From positions 1-6,055 of the forward strand of contig CAMJYF010000127.1 in NCBI GenBank assembly GCA_946409885.1: 6,055 nucleotides of DNA. The letters run 5' to 3'. Positions 1 to 6,055 of this stretch are shown piece by piece. The notes under the pieces are model-generated. The model was not told the origin of the DNA, searched no databases, and saw only the letters and a list, made by a program, of their open reading frames with translations. The stretch comes from an uncultured Clostridia bacterium. GTDB taxonomy: Bacteria; Bacillota; Clostridia; Oscillospirales; Acutalibacteraceae. A program made the position numbers and the translations under genes. Every line of letters begins with the position of its first letter. Position 1 is the first letter of the stretch.

Positions 1-1
1 C

Positions 2-1585
2 CGGACGCTGCTGCCGGTGCGGTACGACCATCCGTTTACGGATAAAATCACCGAGACAAGGGGGCTTGGCAAGGTGTCAAAAGAAAACAGGCTGCTGGTC
101 AACGCGGACGATTCCCACTGGTGGGGCTTTTGGAACAAGCTGGCCGAAGACGGGACCTTTGACGAGAACAGCATGAACGCCTACGTGATGAATTACGCGG
201 ATTCCGGCGTGACAGACGTGCTGTTCAACATTTTCTGCCAATCCTCCGACGTTCCCAGCGACGTGATGACCTTCCGGGGCGACCTGTACGGGCAGACGGA
301 GCAGCACGGCAACCCGGTGGATTACGCCAGCTACCGCGGGCTGCACGACATTTACAACGTACAGAAAAAGGATATCTTTGCCGTGTGGTTCCGTAAATGC
401 CGCGAGGTAGGCCTGCGCCCGTGGATCTCGCTGCGCATGAACGACTGTCACAGCCCGGACGAGGCCGCCAGCCCGCTGCGGGGCGAGTTGTTCTACACGG
501 CGGAGGCCAATGGCTGGACCATCGGCGGGGAATACGGCTATTACCGCCACTGCTTCAACTACGCCATTCCCGAGATCCGCCAACTGATGCTGGATTACAC
601 CAGAGAACAGCTGCTGCGGTACGACGTGTACGGGCTGGAGCTGGACTTTATGCGGGAGATCTACTGCTTTGATTACAAAAACGCGGATACCGGCGAGATC
701 GTGGCCATCATGAACCAATACATGCGCGATACCGCCGCCATCGTAAAAAAGGCGGCGGAAAAATGGGGCCACGAGATCAGGCTGTCCGTGCGGCTGATGC
801 GGGATATCGACCAGTGCTACGCCTACGGCTTCGATCCCGTCGCATGGTGTGAGGAGGGGCTGGTGGACGCCATCACCGTCACGCCGCGCTTTTCCTCCAA
901 CGACAGCGCCATGCCCATCACGGAATGGAAGGCCCGCTGCCCGGGCGCCGAGATCTGGGCCGGGGTGGAAACGCTGGTCAACACGCAGGCAAAAGGCTGC
1001 TGCGCCAGCGCCGAGGTGGCGCGGGGCTACGGCGCCCAGTACCTGACCGCCGGGGCGGACGGCCTGTACCTGTTCAACTATATGACGGCCCCACCCGGCA
1101 TCGGCGCCCGCGAGAAGGAAGTATACGACACCTGCGGCAGCCTTGCGGAGATTTTGAAGCACCCCCGCCGCCACGTGGTCACGTATCAGGATACCTGCCC
1201 CGACGGCTGGGAGCCCTACGACCCCCTTCCGCTGAAGGTGAAAGCCGGGACGGCGGCAACGCTGCCGGTGGAAACGGGCTGTATCCCGGACGGGGCCGGG
1301 GTGACCGTCCTGCTGGGCTTTTCCCAGGAGCTGGCGGAGGAGGCCGCGGTGACCGTAACAATAAAAGAGACCCCGCTGACGCCCGAAGGCAGAAGCGAGG
1401 TATATGGCCGCAGTGAAGCGGACGGCAGCGACGTGCCCCAGGGCTACTGCCGGGAGGACTGCGCCGTCTACCGCTATTCCCTTTCCGACGCGCGGAACCT
1501 GCCGAACCTGCTGACGCTGGCGATCACCAACGACAGCGGCAAAACGGTGAACGTGACCTACGCGGAAATCGACATCGCGCCGTAA
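2..1585 (+). CDS. Glycoside-hydrolase-like TIM-barrel protein, 5' end cut off
   Basis: The frame is open from the left edge (R-T-L-L-P before the first possible start, a GTG at 17) to a TAA at 1583-1585. That GTG has no Shine-Dalgarno sequence before it, so the true start is probably outside the window. Numbering from residue 1 at base 17, residues about 25-385 read like a (beta/alpha)8 barrel of the GHL10/family-10-like glycosyl hydrolase type. Signs are a D-D-S-H-W-W stretch (31-36), a strand ending R-P-W-I-S-L-R-M (134-141), the motif Y-G-L-E-L-D-F-M-R (205-213), whose Glu208 and Asp210 are candidate active-site acids, and a late strand G-A-D-G-L-Y-L-F-N-Y (346-355). Residues about 388-522 look like a separate beta-rich domain, perhaps carbohydrate binding. 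Secretion cannot be judged because the N-terminus is missing; 15 cysteines, including a C-C pair at 328-329, lean towards a cytoplasmic protein. Its substrate is unknown. It is the only plus-strand gene and converges on the LOG gene. Confidence 0.75.
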   Translation, partial: RTLLPVRYDHPFTDKITETRGLGKVSKENRLLVNADDSHWWGFWNKLAEDGTFDENSMNAYVMNYADSGVTDVLFNIFCQSSDVPSDVMTFRGDLYGQTEQHGNPVDYASYRGLHDIYNVQKKDIFAVWFRKCREVGLRPWISLRMNDCHSPDEAASPLRGELFYTAEANGWTIGGEYGYYRHCFNYAIPEIRQLMLDYTREQLLRYDVYGLELDFMREIYCFDYKNADTGEIVAIMNQYMRDTAAIVKKAAEKWGHEIRLSVRLMRDIDQCYAYGFDPVAWCEEGLVDAITVTPRFSSNDSAMPITEWKARCPGAEIWAGVETLVNTQAKGCCASAEVARGYGAQYLTAGADGLYLFNYMTAPPGIGAREKEVYDTCGSLAEILKHPRRHVVTYQDTCPDGWEPYDPLPLKVKAGTAATLPVETGCIPDGAGVTVLLGFSQELAEEAAVTVTIKETPLTPEGRSEVYGRSEADGSDVPQGYCREDCAVYRYSLSDARNLPNLLTLAITNDSGKTVNVTYAEIDIAP

Positions 1586-1589
1586 CCGC

Positions 1590-1647
1590 GCGGCAAATCA
1601 GTTACCCGGCTTTCCCATTTCGGCAAATTGGGGTTTGCCGCTTTATT
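1590..1647 (+). terminator. Possible terminator hairpin between convergent genes
   Basis: CGGCAAA (1621-1627) and TTTGCCG (1634-1640) form a perfect 7-bp stem with a 6-nt loop (TTGGGG), followed by CTTTATT. This is a plausible but weak rho-independent terminator for the plus-strand gene ending at 1585. The left arm is also present earlier as GCGGCAAA (1590-1597), which can pair with TTTGCCGC (1634-1641) across a longer loop, so two alternative hairpins are possible. In the minus direction no U-tract follows the stem, so it is a poor intrinsic terminator for the LOG gene. Confidence 0.45.
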
Positions 1648-2215
1648 GATCCGTAAATCTGATCTGACGGATGTCATACGCGTCGTTTTCCACGCAATCG
1701 ACGGCTTCTTCTACCGTGGCGCACAGGCGGAACAGCTCCTGCGTCTGCGGGCGGATGAAGCCGTTTTTTGTGTTGTCCGCTATCAGCCGCATCAGGCCGT
1801 CAAAGTAGCCGTTGATATTGAACACGGCGATGGGCTTGCTCATGCGGGCCAGCTGCTTGAGCGTGAGCACCTCAAAAAATTCCTCATAGGTGCCAATGCC
1901 GCCGGGGGTGACGATGAACGCGTCCGCGTTGTCCTCCATGTATTTTTTGCGGTCGCGCATGGTGTCCGGCCAGACGAACTCGTCGCAGCGGTCGTAGATC
2001 ACGCCCGCCTCTTTAAAAAACGTGGGAGCGACGCCGACGATCCGGCCGCCGCCCGCCGTAAAACCGCGGGCCGCCGCGCCCATCAGGCCGTTTTTGCCGC
2101 CGCCGAACACCAGCGAATGGCCGCGCTCCGCCAGGCGCTTTCCCAGCGCCTCCGTCTGTTGGATATAGCTCTCATCAAGCGCCGTTCCCGACGCGCCGAA
2201 AATGCAGATTCTCAT
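1643..2215 (-). CDS. LOG-family (TIGR00730) nucleotide 5'-monophosphate phosphoribohydrolase
   Basis: A 190-residue Rossmann-fold protein of the LOG family, often mislabelled as lysine decarboxylase. Members hydrolyse the N-glycosidic bond of cytokinin riboside 5'-monophosphates or plain nucleoside monophosphates to give base and ribose 5-phosphate. Visible motifs: N-terminal strand I-C-I-F-G-A-S-G (3-10), G-G-G-K-N-G-L-M-G (38-46), M-R-D-R-K-K-Y-M (86-93) holding the expected catalytic Arg, and the signature P-G-G-I-G-T-Y-E-E (104-112) holding the catalytic Glu. Length fits the family. An ATG 27 bp further upstream (2242) is in frame, but the ATG at 2215 is chosen: it has AAAGGAG 8 nt before it, and the longer version would translate through that site into a nine-residue leader outside the fold. 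It is the last gene of the minus-strand block, 70 bp after yifB. The physiological substrate in this organism is not shown by sequence. Confidence 0.93.
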   Translation of the reverse strand: MRICIFGASGTALDESYIQQTEALGKRLAERGHSLVFGGGKNGLMGAAARGFTAGGGRIVGVAPTFFKEAGVIYDRCDEFVWPDTMRDRKKYMEDNADAFIVTPGGIGTYEEFFEVLTLKQLARMSKPIAVFNINGYFDGLMRLIADNTKNGFIRPQTQELFRLCATVEEAVDCVENDAYDIRQIRFTDQ

Positions 2216-2223
2216 AAAGGTAT

Positions 2224-2230
2224 CTCCTTT
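2224..2230 (-). promoter_or_regulatory. Ribosome binding site of the LOG gene
   Basis: On the minus strand the sequence reads AAAGGAG, then 8 nt, then the ATG at 2215. This strong Shine-Dalgarno match decides the start in favour of 2215 over the in-frame ATG at 2242, which lies inside the heptamer repeat. Confidence 0.85.
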
Positions 2231-2232
2231 CT

Positions 2233-2260
2233 TACGACTCACGACTTACGACTATCAACT
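2233..2260. repeat. Heptanucleotide tandem repeat (four units)
   Basis: Plus-strand units are TACGACT (2233-2239), CACGACT (2240-2246), TACGACT (2247-2253) and a degenerate ATCAACT (2254-2260). On the minus strand, the sense of the neighbouring genes, this reads AGTTGAT-AGTCGTA-AGTCGTG-AGTCGTA. It fills the middle of the 70-bp gap between yifB and the LOG gene and ends two bases before the LOG ribosome binding site. Its base composition is lower in GC than the flanking genes. Function unknown; short heptamer tandem repeats occur in intergenic DNA of several bacteria and can vary in copy number. Confidence 0.85.
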
Positions 2261-2285
2261 GTTTGCCGCGAAAAACCCGCTCTCC

Positions 2286-3818
2286 TCACTTCATCTTCCT
2301 GTCCAGATCCCGGTAGCGGATGGCCTCGCTGATGTGCGCCACGCCGATCACTTCGCTCCGGTCCAGGTCCGCCGCCGTGCGGGCCACCTTTAATATTTTA
2401 TCGTAGGCCCGGGCGGAAAGGCCCATTTTATCGAACATTTTGGCGATCAGCTTTTCCGCCGCCTCATCCAGCACGCAGTATTCCCGCACCTGGCGGGAGC
2501 TCATTCTGGCGTTGCAGGTGACGCCCGTCCCGGCAAAGCGTTCCCGCTGGATGGCCCTGGCCGCGTTGACCCGCTCGCGCACCTGCGCGGAGGTCTCCTC
2601 GTTCCCCTCCTTGGCGGAAAGGTCCGCATACTGCACCGGCAGCACCTCCACCTGAATATCGATCCGGTCCAGCAGAGGGCCGGAAATGCGGGAGATATAC
2701 CGCTGCACCGCCCCGGGCGAACAGGTGCATTCCCGCACCGGATGGCCCAGATACCCGCAGGGGCAGGGGTTCATGGCGCACACCAGCATGACGGAGCAGG
2801 GATAGGTGATGGTGCCCGCCACCCGGGAGATGGTGATTTGCCCATCCTCGATGGGCTGGCGCATCACCTCCATGGTCATGCGCGAAAACTCCGGCAGCTC
2901 ATCCAGGAACAGCACGCCGTTGTGGGCCAGCGACAGCTCCCCCGGCCGCGGCACCACGCCGCCGCCGGAAAGCCCCGCCGCGGAGATGGTGTGGTGGGGC
3001 GAGCGGAAGGGCCTGCGGCGGATAAGCCCCGCCTTGTTTTTCAGCTCCCCCGCGATGGAATAGATCTTGGTGGTCTCCAGCGATTCCTCAAAGGTCATCT
3101 CCGGCAGAATGGTGGGGATGCGCTTGGCCAGCATGCTTTTGCCGGAGCCGGGCGTGCCGATCATCAGGAAGTTGTGTCCGCCCGCGGCGGCCACCTCCAG
3201 CGCCCGCTTGACCGCCCCCTGGCCTTTTACGTCGGCCAGATCCAGCAGCGATTCCGCCTGGGATTCCGGCTCCGGCGGGGCGGGAAGGGCCTTTTCGATC
3301 GTCTGGTCCGGCTCCCCTTTCAGAAAGCCCACCAGCCGGCGGACGTTATCCACCGGGTAGACGTCGATGCCCTCCACAATGGCGGCCTCCGCCGCGTTTT
3401 CCGCCGGGACGAACACCCGGCGCACCCCGGCGTTGCGGGCCTCGATCACCATGGGCAGCACCCCCGGAATGCCCCGCACGTCGCCGGACAAGGACAGCTC
3501 CCCGATAAAGGCGCAGTCCGCGCCGGGGGCGTCCAGCTGGCGGCCGGCGGAAAGCAGGCCGATGAAAATGGGCAGGTCGTAGGTAGAGCCCTCCTTGCGC
3601 ACGTCCGCGGGGGCCAGGTTCACCGTGATATGCGTAAACGGAAAGGCATAGCCGCTGTTCTTGATGGCCGTCTGCACCCGCTCGCGGGATTCGGAAACGG
3701 CGGTATCCGGCAGGCCCACGATATCGAACCGGTATTTTGTGCCGGAGACGTCCGTCTCCACCTCCACCATAAAGGAATGCATCCCGAAGATGCCCATACT
3801 TCTGATTTTGGATACCAT
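2286..3818 (-). CDS. yifB: YifB/ComM family Mg-chelatase-like AAA+ ATPase
   Basis: A full-length 510-residue member of the YifB/ComM family (E. coli YifB is of similar size). Residues 1 to about 165 form the N-terminal ChlI-like/Lon-protease-fold domain, with the typical G-L-P-D-T-A-V-S-E-S-R-E-R-V (35-48) and N-L-A-P-A-D-V-R-K-E-G (67-77) motifs. The AAA+ module spans about 190-395, with Walker A G-T-P-G-S-G-K-S (221-228), Walker B V-L-F-L-D-E-L (302-308), the family cysteine cluster (C347, C352, C354, C364, C366), probably metal binding, and S-G-P-L-L-D-R-I-D (379-387). The C-terminal Mg-chelatase helical domain covers about 410-505. In Vibrio, ComM is a hexameric helicase promoting branch migration when transforming DNA is integrated; the role in Firmicutes is less clear. 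The ATG at 3818 has GGAGGG six bases upstream and lies 18 bp after the zinc-ribbon gene, suggesting one transcript. All key residues are intact. Confidence 0.97.
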   Translation of the reverse strand: MVSKIRSMGIFGMHSFMVEVETDVSGTKYRFDIVGLPDTAVSESRERVQTAIKNSGYAFPFTHITVNLAPADVRKEGSTYDLPIFIGLLSAGRQLDAPGADCAFIGELSLSGDVRGIPGVLPMVIEARNAGVRRVFVPAENAAEAAIVEGIDVYPVDNVRRLVGFLKGEPDQTIEKALPAPPEPESQAESLLDLADVKGQGAVKRALEVAAAGGHNFLMIGTPGSGKSMLAKRIPTILPEMTFEESLETTKIYSIAGELKNKAGLIRRRPFRSPHHTISAAGLSGGGVVPRPGELSLAHNGVLFLDELPEFSRMTMEVMRQPIEDGQITISRVAGTITYPCSVMLVCAMNPCPCGYLGHPVRECTCSPGAVQRYISRISGPLLDRIDIQVEVLPVQYADLSAKEGNEETSAQVRERVNAARAIQRERFAGTGVTCNARMSSRQVREYCVLDEAAEKLIAKMFDKMGLSARAYDKILKVARTAADLDRSEVIGVAHISEAIRYRDLDRKMK

Positions 3819-3824
3819 CCGCTT

Positions 3825-3830
3825 CCCTCC
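3825..3830 (-). promoter_or_regulatory. Ribosome binding site of yifB
   Basis: The minus strand reads GGAGGG, six bases, then the ATG at 3818. It sits in the 18-bp gap after the zinc-ribbon gene stop, so yifB has its own strong initiation site despite the tight spacing. Confidence 0.8.
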
Positions 3831-3836
3831 GTCCCG

Positions 3837-4259
3837 TCAGAATACCGCGTCGACCAGCTCGCCCAGCAGGTCGAAATCAAAGCTGTTCAGCAGCCCGGTA
3901 AAGGAAAAGCCGCACAGCGCCAGCACCACCACCGCGATCACGCCGATCAGCAGAAAAATCAGTTTGAAGATCAGCACCGCCCGAAAGAAATGGGCGCGGC
4001 TGCTTTGGGAGGAGCCGAACGCGAAGACGATGGAAAGCACAAAGCAGACGATCTCCGCGTTGCTGAACAGCGCGATCGTCCACCACAGCAGATACGTCCA
4101 GGTGGAAACCGTCCGGTAGGCGGGCGCGGGCCGCTTTTTCGGCGCGCCGACCGCGTATCCGGGGGCCGATTCCTGCGGGACGAGCCTGCGCACCGAGCCG
4201 CAGTTGGGGCAGTAATCGGCGTTTTCCGGCAGATGGGCGCCGCAGTTGCCGCAGATCAT
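3837..4259 (-). CDS. Small zinc-ribbon membrane protein of unknown function
   Basis: A 140-residue protein that starts with a zinc-ribbon: C-G-N-C-G (Cys3, Cys6) and C-P-N-C-G (Cys17, Cys20), the common bacterial 'zinc-ribbon domain' at the N-terminus of membrane proteins. A basic, Pro/Ala-rich linker (about 22-50, with K-K-R at 41-43) follows. Then come two hydrophobic segments, about 54-81 (aromatic, W-rich start, interrupted by S-N-A-E) and 94-117 (strongly hydrophobic), and a short acidic amphipathic tail (about 121-140). It is probably an inner-membrane protein with the ribbon in the cytoplasm. Its ATG overlaps the patatin stop codon as ATGA, and a GAGGAGGAG Shine-Dalgarno run lies inside the last codons of that gene, so translational coupling is likely. 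No enzyme motif is visible. Four Cys with CxxC spacing make the ribbon call firm; the function is unknown. Confidence 0.85.
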   Translation of the reverse strand: MICGNCGAHLPENADYCPNCGSVRRLVPQESAPGYAVGAPKKRPAPAYRTVSTWTYLLWWTIALFSNAEIVCFVLSIVFAFGSSQSSRAHFFRAVLIFKLIFLLIGVIAVVVLALCGFSFTGLLNSFDFDLLGELVDAVF

Positions 4260-5644
4260 ACGGTCTCCTCCTCTTTTACAGGCTCCTCCGCCGCCGGCGC
4301 CTCCAAAGGCAGATCCCCTTTCAGCGCGTCGAATATCGCGGAGGGCATGGGTTCCTCCTCCCGGGGCTCCCGGGGGACCGGTTCCGCGGCCGTACCGCAG
4401 CCGGTCTGCTGCAGCGCCCGCGCCACGGAAGTGATGACGATGGCGTAACGGATATCCTCAAACCGCTTCAGCTCGGGATTGTTCTTCCCGGTCTGTTCCG
4501 CCGCGAAACGCCGCACACGGTCAAACGCGTCCGCGGCGGAAAACTCCAGCATGGGGTACATCCCGTCCACGTCCGACTTCAGCTCATATAACAGGTCGTC
4601 CAGCGGGTATTCGGGTTTGTCGTCCTTTTCCAGCAGCTTCAGGTACAGCTCCAGCGCAGCAAAGAACTGGTGGAACTCGTCCTCCTGCCCCCGGGGGCAC
4701 CGTTCCGCCAGCAGCGTGGCGCAGCCCGGGGATTTGTTGATGCGCTGAAAACGCACGGTACCGGAAAAATCGTAGTCCGCCTCCATGCGGGTCATCAGCG
4801 TCATAAACAGGGCGGCCAGCTCCCGGTAATACGATTTGTCCGCGCCGGGCAAAAAGGTGTACAGCGTACCGTAATACCGGCCGTAGGCCTTCATGGTGTC
4901 GTTGTACCCCAGGCGGATGGACCGGTCCAGCACCTCCCGCTCAAAGTTCATAAAGGTGCCCAGGTCCCGGCTGGGCTTGATATATTTCACGCGGGGATGG
5001 CGCAGATAGCCCTCGTGGTTGTTTTCCGTCTTCAGGTCCACTACCACCACGCTGTCCGCCCCCAGCGAAAAGGCCGGGGCCACGGGGATGTTGTCGTAAT
5101 AGCCCCCGTCCACGTAGCTCTTCCCGCCGATCTCCATCACCGGGAACACGGGGAAGCAGGCGGCGGAGGCGGCCAGCCACTGCCAGGCGTTGGCCGGGTC
5201 GGCGCGCATATCCGCTTTTCTTACCACCACGGGGTCCATGGAGGGGAACTCCGTGGTCACCAGCGCGTAATCCACCTCCGAGGTGAAAAATTTTTCCTCG
5301 GAGAAAAAGGACCGCAGCCGCTCGTGAAAGGGCGTCACGTCCGCCCCCTTGGAAGTGATGTAATTTTTGATAAAGGGCACCAGCTGGTCCCGCTGGGAAA
5401 AGATGGATTCAAAGGAGCGGTCCATATTGATGCCGTTGGTCATAATGGCCCCGGCGGTCAGCTCTCCCCACATCTCATAGGCGGCGTCAAAATCATGCTG
5501 CACATAAAAGGCCGCGTTGATGGAACCGATGGAGGTGCCGGTGGCGATCTGAAAGGATTGGCCCAGCTCGTTGAGCGCCTTCCACGCGCCCACCTGATAG
5601 GCCCCCTTGGAGCCGCCGCCCGCGAATACGATTGCTTTTTTCAT
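4256..5644 (-). CDS. Patatin-like phospholipase with long C-terminal extension
   Basis: A 462-residue protein with an N-terminal patatin (Ser-Asp dyad acyl hydrolase) domain at about 3-190. It shows the oxyanion-hole loop G-G-G-S-K-G (9-14), the nucleophile elbow G-T-S-I-G (36-40, Ser38) and the D-G-G motif (179-181, Asp179), so the catalytic dyad is intact. Such enzymes release fatty acids from phospholipids or other acyl esters. There is no signal peptide or obvious membrane span, so it is probably cytoplasmic or membrane-peripheral. Residues about 200-410 are a mostly helical region whose fold I do not recognise; about 415-462 is a Pro/Glu-rich, probably disordered acidic tail. The ATG at 5644 gives the usual M-K-K-A-I-V-F-A-G-G-G start of the family but has no clear Shine-Dalgarno site. 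It lies 12 bp after the DUF2344 stop, so it may rely on coupling. Its stop overlaps the next gene's start. The substrate is unknown. Confidence 0.94.
   Translation of the reverse strand: MKKAIVFAGGGSKGAYQVGAWKALNELGQSFQIATGTSIGSINAAFYVQHDFDAAYEMWGELTAGAIMTNGINMDRSFESIFSQRDQLVPFIKNYITSKGADVTPFHERLRSFFSEEKFFTSEVDYALVTTEFPSMDPVVVRKADMRADPANAWQWLAASAACFPVFPVMEIGGKSYVDGGYYDNIPVAPAFSLGADSVVVVDLKTENNHEGYLRHPRVKYIKPSRDLGTFMNFEREVLDRSIRLGYNDTMKAYGRYYGTLYTFLPGADKSYYRELAALFMTLMTRMEADYDFSGTVRFQRINKSPGCATLLAERCPRGQEDEFHQFFAALELYLKLLEKDDKPEYPLDDLLYELKSDVDGMYPMLEFSAADAFDRVRRFAAEQTGKNNPELKRFEDIRYAIVITSVARALQQTGCGTAAEPVPREPREEEPMPSAIFDALKGDLPLEAPAAEEPVKEEETV
4264..4273 (-). promoter_or_regulatory. Ribosome binding site of the zinc-ribbon gene, inside the patatin gene end
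   Basis: The minus strand reads GAGGAGGAGA with the GGAGG core seven bases before the ATG at 4259. The site is embedded in the Glu-rich final codons of the patatin gene (E-E-E-T-V), so those residues may partly reflect selection for this site. Confidence 0.8.
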
Positions 5645-5656
5645 GGCGGCACCGTC

Positions 5657-6055
5657 TTAAACAAAGTCGCTTCCGTCCGCGCACAGCAGCGCCGTGCGGA
5701 CGGTCAGCGGCGGATAGATCTTTCTGCCCAGCCGCGCCGAAACGGCCTCCATCAGCTGGAGGGGGTTCAGGTTGAAGGTGCTGCCGGCGGGCAGCGTCAC
5801 CGTCAGCAGCAGCGTCTCTCCCCTGTCGCTGAGGGCATACTCTTTGATATGCCCGGAGACGTTCACCGTCTTCATGATCTTTTTATGGCCGGATTTGCCG
5901 CTCTTTTCGCAGGTCAGTTCGCCGCAGTCCAGCGCCTCCCGCAGCTCCTCCGGGCCGATATCCGCCCGGTCCAGCGTCACCTCGTACCGGGCGAAGGCGA
6001 TCTCCGCCGGTTTGTGGAAGGGCGGCGCGGCGCTTTCCACCCGCAAGCCCTCCGG
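5657..6055 (-). CDS. DUF2344 / radical-SAM-linked protein (TIGR03936-like), 5' end cut off
   Basis: The frame is open to the right edge. The first possible start (TTG at 6046) is preceded in frame by P-E-G, and P-E-G-L-R-V reads as internal family sequence, so the gene begins outside the window. About 133 residues of the C-terminal part are visible. They resemble the end of DUF2344 proteins: A-E-I-A-F-A-R-Y-E-V-T-L, then a K-S-G-K-S-G-H-K-K stretch followed by V-N-V-S-G-H-I-K-E-Y, then a G-S-T-F-N-L-N-P-L-Q-L-M-E segment matching the family's 'N-(L/I)-(R/N)-P' region. DUF2344 proteins usually sit next to, or are fused to, a B12-binding radical SAM protein (TIGR03960), often near ribonuclease G and rplU. 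Those neighbours would be just right of this window if present. Exact biochemical function is not established. It ends at TAA 5657-5659, 12 bp before patatin. Confidence 0.8.
   Translation of the reverse strand, partial: PEGLRVESAAPPFHKPAEIAFARYEVTLDRADIGPEELREALDCGELTCEKSGKSGHKKIMKTVNVSGHIKEYALSDRGETLLLTVTLPAGSTFNLNPLQLMEAVSARLGRKIYPPLTVRTALLCADGSDFV

Noticed and set aside
17..19. GTG at 17 as the true start of the glycoside-hydrolase-like gene
   Set aside because: No Shine-Dalgarno sequence precedes it and the frame stays open to the window edge, so the gene more likely begins upstream.
77..1174. 365-residue minus-strand open frame opposite the glycoside-hydrolase-like gene
   Set aside because: It mirrors a gene with clear barrel motifs and reads as Val/His/Ala/Gly-rich sequence without domain features; an effect of high GC in the wobble position.
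2233..2259. Possible sigma-70 promoter for the LOG gene (TTGATA then GTAAGA on the minus strand, about 17 bp apart)
   Set aside because: The -10 match is poor, the hexamers fall within the tandem repeat, and the implied transcript start would leave almost no room before the ribosome binding site.
1628..2332. 234-residue plus-strand open frame across the LOG gene and the 70-bp gap
   Set aside because: The opposite strand holds an intact LOG protein with all signature motifs and a good ribosome binding site; the plus frame has none.
2742..4448. 568-residue plus-strand open frame opposite yifB, the zinc-ribbon gene and the patatin end
   Set aside because: It spans three well-supported minus-strand genes, is rich in His, Arg, Gly and Gln typical of a GC-rich shadow frame, and shows no family motif.
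4686..4699. Perfect 14-bp palindrome TGCCCCCGGGGGCA
   Set aside because: It lies inside the patatin coding region, encoding C-P-R-G-Q, and a palindrome of this length is expected by chance in several kilobases of GC-rich DNA.
6044..6046. TTG at 6046 as the true start of the DUF2344 gene
   Set aside because: It falls within P-E-G-L-R-V, which reads as internal family sequence, and only the C-terminal part of the family is present after it.

Overview
The window is GC-rich (by eye a little above 60%), densely coding DNA. It has strong GGAGG-type Shine-Dalgarno sites, tightly packed and partly overlapping genes, and a gene set (YifB/ComM, LOG-like Rossmann protein, patatin, zinc-ribbon membrane protein, DUF2344) that together suggest a high-GC member of the Clostridia, possibly gut-associated. 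That placement is an inference from style and gene content; no marker gene fixes the taxon.

Layout. On the plus strand, one gene enters from the left edge and ends at 1585. It encodes a cut-off glycoside-hydrolase-like TIM-barrel protein with a C-terminal, probably beta-rich, domain. A 57-bp convergent gap (1586-1642) holds an inverted repeat that may act as a terminator. Everything right of this gap is on the minus strand. Read right to left in transcription order: the C-terminal part of a DUF2344 (radical-SAM-linked) protein running in from the right edge; a patatin-like phospholipase; a small zinc-ribbon membrane protein whose ATG overlaps the patatin stop; a complete YifB/ComM-type AAA+ ATPase; and a LOG-family nucleotide phosphoribohydrolase. 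The gaps are 12 bp, a 4-nt ATGA overlap, 18 bp and 70 bp, so the first four genes look like one transcription unit. The LOG gene may be read through or have its own signal in the 70-bp gap, which contains a heptanucleotide tandem repeat directly upstream of its ribosome binding site.

Functionally this looks like a housekeeping/accessory mix rather than one recognisable pathway. The tightest link is between the patatin and the zinc-ribbon membrane protein (translational coupling). YifB (DNA processing during transformation in Gram-negatives), LOG (nucleotide 5'-monophosphate hydrolysis) and DUF2344 (RNA/tRNA-linked radical SAM context) are widespread families often found in mixed operons. I see no RNA gene, insertion sequence, CRISPR array, phage gene or clear novel defence system. 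The most unusual non-coding element is the heptamer repeat at 2233-2260. The many long overlapping open frames opposite the real genes are explained by high GC content.
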